DNA of 64,000 nt from Plenodomus lindquistii (taxonomy: Eukaryota; Ascomycota; Dothideomycetes; Pleosporales; Leptosphaeriaceae): the NCBI GenBank assembly GCA_025504975.1, contig JANUWI010000017.1, forward strand, positions 806,001 through 870,000, in the 5' to 3' direction. The translations under genes and the position numbers were made by a program. Shown here piece by piece: positions 58,437 through 64,000 of the stretch (position 1 is its first letter; each line of letters begins with the position of its first letter). Under the pieces are notes generated by a model. The model saw only the letters and a program-made list of their open reading frames with translations. It was not told where the DNA came from and searched no databases.

Positions 58437-61400
58437 CTAAATACCATCCGTCTTGCCAAGTAAGTTCCTCAGATCTGCAATTGTTTTGCGAGTTTGGGGG
58501 TGTTCACGGCCAAGCGCAATGTTTTGACCTTCCAAGGCCCGACGTAGCAGACTGGCAGCCGGATCTCCCGGACGCTGAATAGCCAACACAGCACCAAGCT
58601 TTGCCATGCTCCACAAAGTGTCCACGTGAGTCTCGCCAAGTATCCCCATCCTGCCTTCTAAACACTGTCGGTGGAACCTCTCGGCTTCTTCTAACCGATT
58701 CAGGCCAAAATGACATTTCCCGATGTCGCCTCGAGTCCACAAAACATGTGGATGTAATGAACCTAAGGAATTTTCCTGACTAGCAAGTGCAAGTTCATGT
58801 AGGCTGAGTGCACTCGAGAGCTTGCCATTCTTCCGGTAGGCCCTGGCAAGTGTGTTCCGCGTCCAGGTAATCTCGAGATGATCTTGCGGCAGTATGGCTT
58901 GTAACGCCTTCAGAGCTGTATTATGTTGCAGCTCAGCTCTCTTGTAGTCTCCGAGGTGGCGGTAGACTCGCCCCATCTCATTGACACTCCATAGTGTCTC
59001 AAGGCTATCATGACCCAAAGTCGCTTGCTGCAGGGCTAGGACCTGCGCGTGAAGATCCAGCGATTGTTGCACTTGGTTTTGCTGATCGTACAACATGCCT
59101 AAAGCACTCATTATCCAGTAATGTCTCGGAAAGTTTCCTTGCTGTTTCCGTTGTTGCAATGCAGATTCGAACCAGCGGATCCCTTCTTCCAGCTTCTTGG
59201 TTTGAGTGAGAACTCTTACTACGTCTCTCATAATCATTAGCTTCTCCAGATGACTCAACAGTAGTGTAGTGTTCTTATTCTCAACCCCAGCTTCCACTTC
59301 GTCAAGCTTGAGGAGAGTTCGCACCAAAGACTCAGTCCAGTCGACCGTGTAATTCTGTAGCCATCCGTTCAACAAGGCCTGCGAACCTAGAATATTGCTC
59401 ATTGAGAAACCGCGCTGCCCGCCATAGCGTATACGATTGATGAGCCAGGTCTCGAGGACATCTTTTTGGCCGACAAATCGTTCGACCAGCTTCTGTAAAT
59501 GACCGCTCCAACTACCCTGAAGTAAGTGATCCAACCAGAATCGAGTGGCGTATCGCTCAAAGGCCGTATCGGTGTGTTCTGCGAGCAGAGTCTGCAGACA
59601 AAGTACAGCAAAAGCACTATGCGCAGCCGATTCCTCCATGATTTGGAAGTAGATGCCATCTTGCTGAGACTTTTTCGCAAAGTATTCTCGGACTGAATGG
59701 TGTTGCAATCGGATAGTGTGGGTTGATTCATCAAGGCGTATGAATGGGCTACACACCTCAAGCGCAACGCTTTGAAATGGTGGTTGCAAATAGTGCTGTG
59801 ACATGATTCCAGAGCTCGGCTCAATGCAATTCTGTAACTCCGTCCAGGTCAATGGACGGAGAGCGCAGCAAGTCCATTGGATCACCTTTTCGGCGAGTTT
59901 GCGTCGGTGAGTATGCTCTCGCGACAGTACCTCCAAGCATCGATCGTAGTAAGCATCGATTCCGTGGGGTAAATGATGAAGTAGCTGCAGGACTTCTCCG
60001 GCGTTTGTGGCCAACCCCAGACTTTCAGTGACACGAGCCGTCCAAAGGAACATCCCATCAGCCCGGTGTGTCACAACGTCCACCACTTCTTCTGCAAGCA
60101 AACGATCATTCAGCATCAGTCTATCTACCGAGCTCTTCACGAAGCGGTGAATGTCTTCTCGATTACGATCTTCGTCGAGTCTAATCTTGCAGTCGCTTGT
60201 ACAATGCATATTAGTTCGTGGGGTGTCCCTACTGAAGATCATGACATGCGCATTGGGCGCGGCTTCGACGATGTCATTGACGACAGTCAGGAGTTCCGCC
60301 TGGATGTCGCATTCATCCAAGGCGTCTATCACGAGGTCTAGACGGCTAAGACCACAGATGACGGCTTTCAGTACCGATAACGGGTCGTCCAATCGCGACA
60401 TACGACATCGCCCGAATCTTCGCGACATCTTATATGCTTGAACTAGCTTTGGGTCGATAGTGTCGCTCTGAGCGACTACTTGAGCGAGTATGGCTCCTGT
60501 GAAAGTATCTAGCGGGTCCTGTCGTTGGATTGACTTGTCGAAAAAGTATGAAACGGTCGCAGCACCCTCGCTGTTGGGCACGCCTGCAAGAAGCTGCACC
60601 ACATGAGCAGCCAGTACCGATTTTCCAGTCCCGGAAGCGCCACAGAGCCACAAGAGAGAGCTTCCTGGACTGTTTCTCCATTTATCGAATTGCTCGTCAT
60701 GGGTAATCCATAGGCAGGTGCCTGCCATCCTCTTCGCGCAGTGTGTACGTAGATCAGCCGATACATCATGGCAGCCGATCCACTCAATCACGTCGTCTCT
60801 CTAAGACTTTATCAGCCCTATCATCCATGACGATCTACTTACAACTCACGATGTGGTTGGAGGTTTTCGGGATCTCAGTTGAATGAGTAATTATGTGTTG
60901 ATGAATTTCGCGACGATGCGAGTACGTGATAACGTCGTCGAGACACTTTGTACGTCTGTTCAGGCGTTCCAGACTCTCTTTAAATTCTGTCTCGAACTTG
61001 CTCCATAGCGCTCGAAATAGGAGCACAATCACTGGCGAGTAAGTCAATATTGAGATTAGTCTTGTTAATTCCTAGATGGTTTCCAGCTTACCACTCCTTT
61101 CCAGGACTCGACGCGCTTTCTTGAACACTTCCATTATCTCGAGATGCGTCAACATCAGCTCAGATGCGAACAAACTGTCTGTTTGGAACATATCTTCGTA
61201 GCGTGCGTAAAGACCGACATGGTCTCCGAGTCTCTCAAGCACGTCCATTACCTTTTGGAAGTATCGTGAAGCCGATGAGGCCAGCTAATCTCGTCAGTTC
61301 TACTCATAATAGAGAGACGTCACGCAATCTACCTCCAGCAAAATTCGAAGCGAGCCCCATATAAGGGCTGCAAATGGAACACCCTGAGACAGGACGTCCA

Positions 61401-61605
61401 CAGCCTTTGCGTATTTTTCCACAAAGCCTATGATAGGCTCGAGACGACTTTCAATCTTGCGACCTGTAATAATGGTGCTGTGTCGATAGCTCAGGCTTCT
61501 GATCGTCTCGTTGAGGTCTGTGAGTGTTGCTGTCTCGGGTATTGAAGAGTGCTGTAATTCGCTCAACGACTCGTCTACAAAGATTTGGCTCAATTTACGG
61601 ACCAT
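58437..61605 (-). CDS. NACHT-type STAND NTPase with C-terminal TPR repeats
   Basis: Four exons, 61605-61333, 61284-61092, 61031-60850 and 60800-58437, give about 1003 aa. Introns of 48, 60 and 49 nt carry GTAGAT, GTAAGC and GTGAGT donors, all in phase. The N-terminal 215 residues form a helical domain of the kind found before fungal NACHT modules (FVEKYAKAVDVLSQGVPFA, ALIWGSLRILLE). The NTPase has Walker A GASGTGKS (residues 270-277) and Walker B LDLVIDALDECD. A winged-helix-like region with RLQHHSVREYF ends the module. The C-terminus carries about six kinesin-light-chain-like TPRs (ETLWSVNEMGRVYRHLGDY and similar). Fungal STAND proteins are NLR-like sensors in allorecognition and defence; the ligand here is unknown. 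It is divergent from the kinase gene. Confidence 0.87.
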
Positions 61606-62221
61606 TGCGCAATCGGAAAAGTGCGTATATCAAGGGTTGACTCCGGATAGGTAAGTGTTCAATATAAGTGTTGTCGCACCGTGAGCACTGCCTTGGATTG
61701 CGGGGGTGAACATTGCCTTCCTGAGCCAGAAGGCAGGCGTCCTTCAACAGGCTGACTCCCCACGACAGAGACAAGGCTATCTGTCGGCAGGTGACACCAG
61801 CCATGAAAACGCCCATATATGCATCTGTCAGCGGATCCCGTCTGCATGCGCTGTCAAAGCTGCCTTGTCCTGCCTGCTTGCGACGGCCTTCGCCACCCCG
61901 CGGACCTTTTGAGCTCCGCCAATTGGGCTACATATCATGCAGGACTCTGCGGCAGGCTGTAAGTAGGATTTATTTCTGCAGCAGATCCTGTTTTTTCAGT
62001 CTGCATTACGCAAAAGCAGACTCGATGGTCCAGATCTGCATGATCCGGTGAGTTCGACCACACTTCTCTCTCGTGAGTGGTGGCCTTGCGGAGCCTTGCA
62101 TGGTATACAACCTGAGATTACTCTGGCCAGAACAGTATTATATGCATTAACCTTCTTGCCTTTATTCCTGACTTGTAACACACTTAGTTTCCTACGCACC
62201 GCCCCGTGTCAATCTCCTGCA
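61606..62221. promoter_or_regulatory. bidirectional promoter region of the NACHT-TPR and kinase genes
   Basis: About 616 bases between divergent starts. The kinase frame stays open upstream to about 62048, but its ATG at 62222 fits the domain start better. No specific site is identified. Confidence 0.45.
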
Positions 62222-64000
62222 ATGGCTCTAAGCAGGCGTAAAAGCATGTCTGTGCGTACCACAGAGACGCGGGACTTCGTATCCTCTCGAAATGTCTTGA
62301 GCAAGAGCATTAAACTGCCTCGATTCGTCAAGCTGATGTCAGAACTAGGAGTGTCTGGTCCCAAACCACGCGATCGGCTAGACCTTGAGGGCGACTTTTA
62401 CAATCCAGTTGGCAATGGCGCACAATTTGATGTTTACCACCACAAAGAGGCATCCATGGTAGCTAAGCGCGTTTCCTTAAGAACCATGTCGAAAGCAAAT
62501 CCAGATCAACTCAGAGTACTAGAGCTGGAGATCCGCGCATTGGCTCACGAACCCATCTATCTACATCAAAACATCGTGGACTTACTTGACTGGGGTTATT
62601 CGACCATACAAGACCCTTCATTGCAAGTCAAATATGGGTTGACACTGCCACTGCTTGTTCCAGTATTGTACGTTGAGCCAGCTGATGAAGGTTCCCTCGA
62701 CCGATTTCTCCATGCGGCCGTCCGAGACTGGAAGACAAGAGCCAATATATGTCTGGATATTGCGGCTGGACTTGAGTGTCTTCGAAAATGCGGGATCCTT
62801 CATAATGATCTCAAGACTGAGAATGTTTTGGTCTTTGGATACGGCGAGGGAGCTTCGAGGTCGTACATCGCCAAACTGGCAGACTTCGGTTGGGCTGTCA
62901 ACTCTGGTAACGCCTCCCAGCTTCTTGCATTCAGCGATTATGGGGCAACGGACTCCTGGAAGCCTCCTGAGTCAGTAGACTTTGACTTCTACCAGCATGG
63001 AGAATTCTCCCAAGAAAGACTGTTCAAATCGGAAAGTTATGTCTACGGCATGTTGGCTCTAAATGTGCTTTTTACAACTTACGACGAGCCGTCATCAATG
63101 CCGTTCGAGCGCGAAAACATACTGCGGCATGAACAGATATCCGAGCGTTTTCACAATACTGAACTTCAGGTGCATGACTCTGTCGCGGAAAAGGCGTGGA
63201 AGGCCATCGAGGATAACTTCCTCTCCGAAGATCCTTCTCGTCGTCGTGACATTGAGCCTCACAACGTGGAGTTCGGAGATGAGATCTATCAGGGTTGGTA
63301 CGACGTCATAAAGCTAAGGGCTGTTTGATTTACTAACATAGTCTAGGATCTTTTCTCGAGATGCAGCTCCAAATTCGCGGGGTATGGAGCAGAAAAAGCC
63401 GCGAGTGCCACTTATCAACAAGGGTTGGCGGTTTTTCCAGAAAATGGGACCAGAACTTCTCTCGCAGCTTCAGCAGGACATGCCCAAGAATCAAGATGAA
63501 TATGATGGCGATCTTCTCTTTGGTATGGCATTGAGTGCGGCAAGTTCCCCGAGAGTGGGTTTTCGAACCCATGTGAAGAGCTTGCTACGACAGGCTGCGT
63601 TGGCACGTCATCCATCTCTTCGTGCCATAGGAGTGTTGACGAACGTTGAGGCTGCATTGAAGGATGCGGATTCGGAAGCTGAGACCATGAACCATGATAC
63701 GGCTGTACTCGAAGCAGCCAAATCAGGATCAATCACGGCGTTGTCACAGCTACGCGCAAGCAATCCGGAGGGCGTGGGGCATATCGCACGTGAATTTCGC
63801 CTAAATGGCGGTTACAATCTCGAGAGTGTCCTAACGAGATCGATTCCACGAGTCAGAGTCGTTCGTATGATTAACTTGGCCGCTACGGACGGCAACCCTG
63901 GTATTCCGAATGATCTTGAGAGCGAGCTAGAACGCGCCGGCTTGCAAAGAGGCTCGAGCACGCTTCTCCACATGGCTGCCATCTTCGGTGCCAACGAAGC
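62222..64000 (+). CDS. protein kinase with ankyrin-like C-terminal region, partial at window end
   Basis: Exon 1 is 62222-63297 and exon 2 starts at 63347, running past the window end. The 49-nt intron (GTACGA...TACTAAC...TCTAG) is phase 2 and joins YQGW to IFSRDAAP. The kinase domain has a glycine loop VGNGAQFDVYH, a VAKRV lysine, a catalytic loop ILHNDLKTENVLVF (HND in place of HRD, catalytic Asp kept), ADFGWAV for DFG and TDSWKPPE for APE. All key catalytic residues are therefore present. Exon 2 has a linker, then helical segments such as DTAVLEAAKSGSITALSQL and SSTLLHMAAIFGANEA, which look like the start of ankyrin repeats. This kinase-ankyrin plan is common in fungi and poorly studied. 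It is paired head-to-head with a NACHT-TPR gene. Confidence 0.8.

Noticed and set aside
59155..59185. GGTTCGAATC on the minus strand, a tRNA B-box-like string
   Set aside because: It lies inside a TPR-coding part of the NACHT gene and has no matching A box or acceptor stem.
1..64000. CRISPR arrays, bacterial operon signals, transposase or reverse transcriptase genes
   Set aside because: None seen. The window is eukaryotic with spliced genes. Tandem repeats present are simple microsatellites without spacer structure.

Overview
This window is nuclear DNA of a filamentous ascomycete (Pezizomycotina, most likely Dothideomycetes). The genes are closely spaced and cut by short GT-AG introns, mostly 46-60 nt, many with a CTAAC/CTGAC-type branch site just before the acceptor. 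The gene set is typical of this group: HET-domain protein, NACHT-TPR STAND protein, fungal phytochrome, DUF3669 protein, Hse1, Ste20, Rap1, Med13, Swf1 and Enp2. I derived every exon junction by hand, checking reading phase on both sides and, where possible, domain continuity.

Layout. At 0-13.6 kb lie the 3' end of a MYND-finger gene (+), a secreted amidohydrolase (+), a DUF3669 protein (-), a Scp160/vigilin-type multi-KH protein (-), a small secreted cysteine-containing protein (-) and the ESCRT-0 subunit Hse1 (-). At 14.6-17.6 kb is a Ste20/PAK kinase (-). A gene-poor stretch of about 3.9 kb follows (17.6-21.4 kb). From 21.4 to 30.9 kb the content looks accessory: a CorA-like membrane protein with an in-frame stop, a HET-domain protein, a four-TM protein, two more small multi-pass proteins, and a tandem pair of related single-TM proteins, one apparently frameshifted.

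From 31 to 47 kb housekeeping genes return: the telomere protein Rap1 (-) divergent from the palmitoyltransferase Swf1 (+), a three-exon low-complexity protein (+), Mediator subunit Med13 (-) divergent from the ribosome-biogenesis protein Enp2 (+), a microsatellite-rich gap, and a tail-anchored cytochrome b5 (-). At 47.6-49.3 kb is a degenerate Hal3/PPC-decarboxylase-like flavoprotein fused to ankyrin-like repeats (-). At 50.9-55.6 kb is a full-length phytochrome hybrid histidine kinase (+). After a 2.2 kb gap come a small multi-pass protein (+) and, at the right edge, a divergent pair: a NACHT-TPR protein (-) and a protein kinase with a long C-terminal extension running off the window (+).

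The genes are not one pathway. The two regions most worth a second look are the accessory block at 21-31 kb and the STAND/kinase pair at 58-64 kb. Both resemble fungal non-self-recognition loci. That functional reading is inference; the domain content is seen directly.
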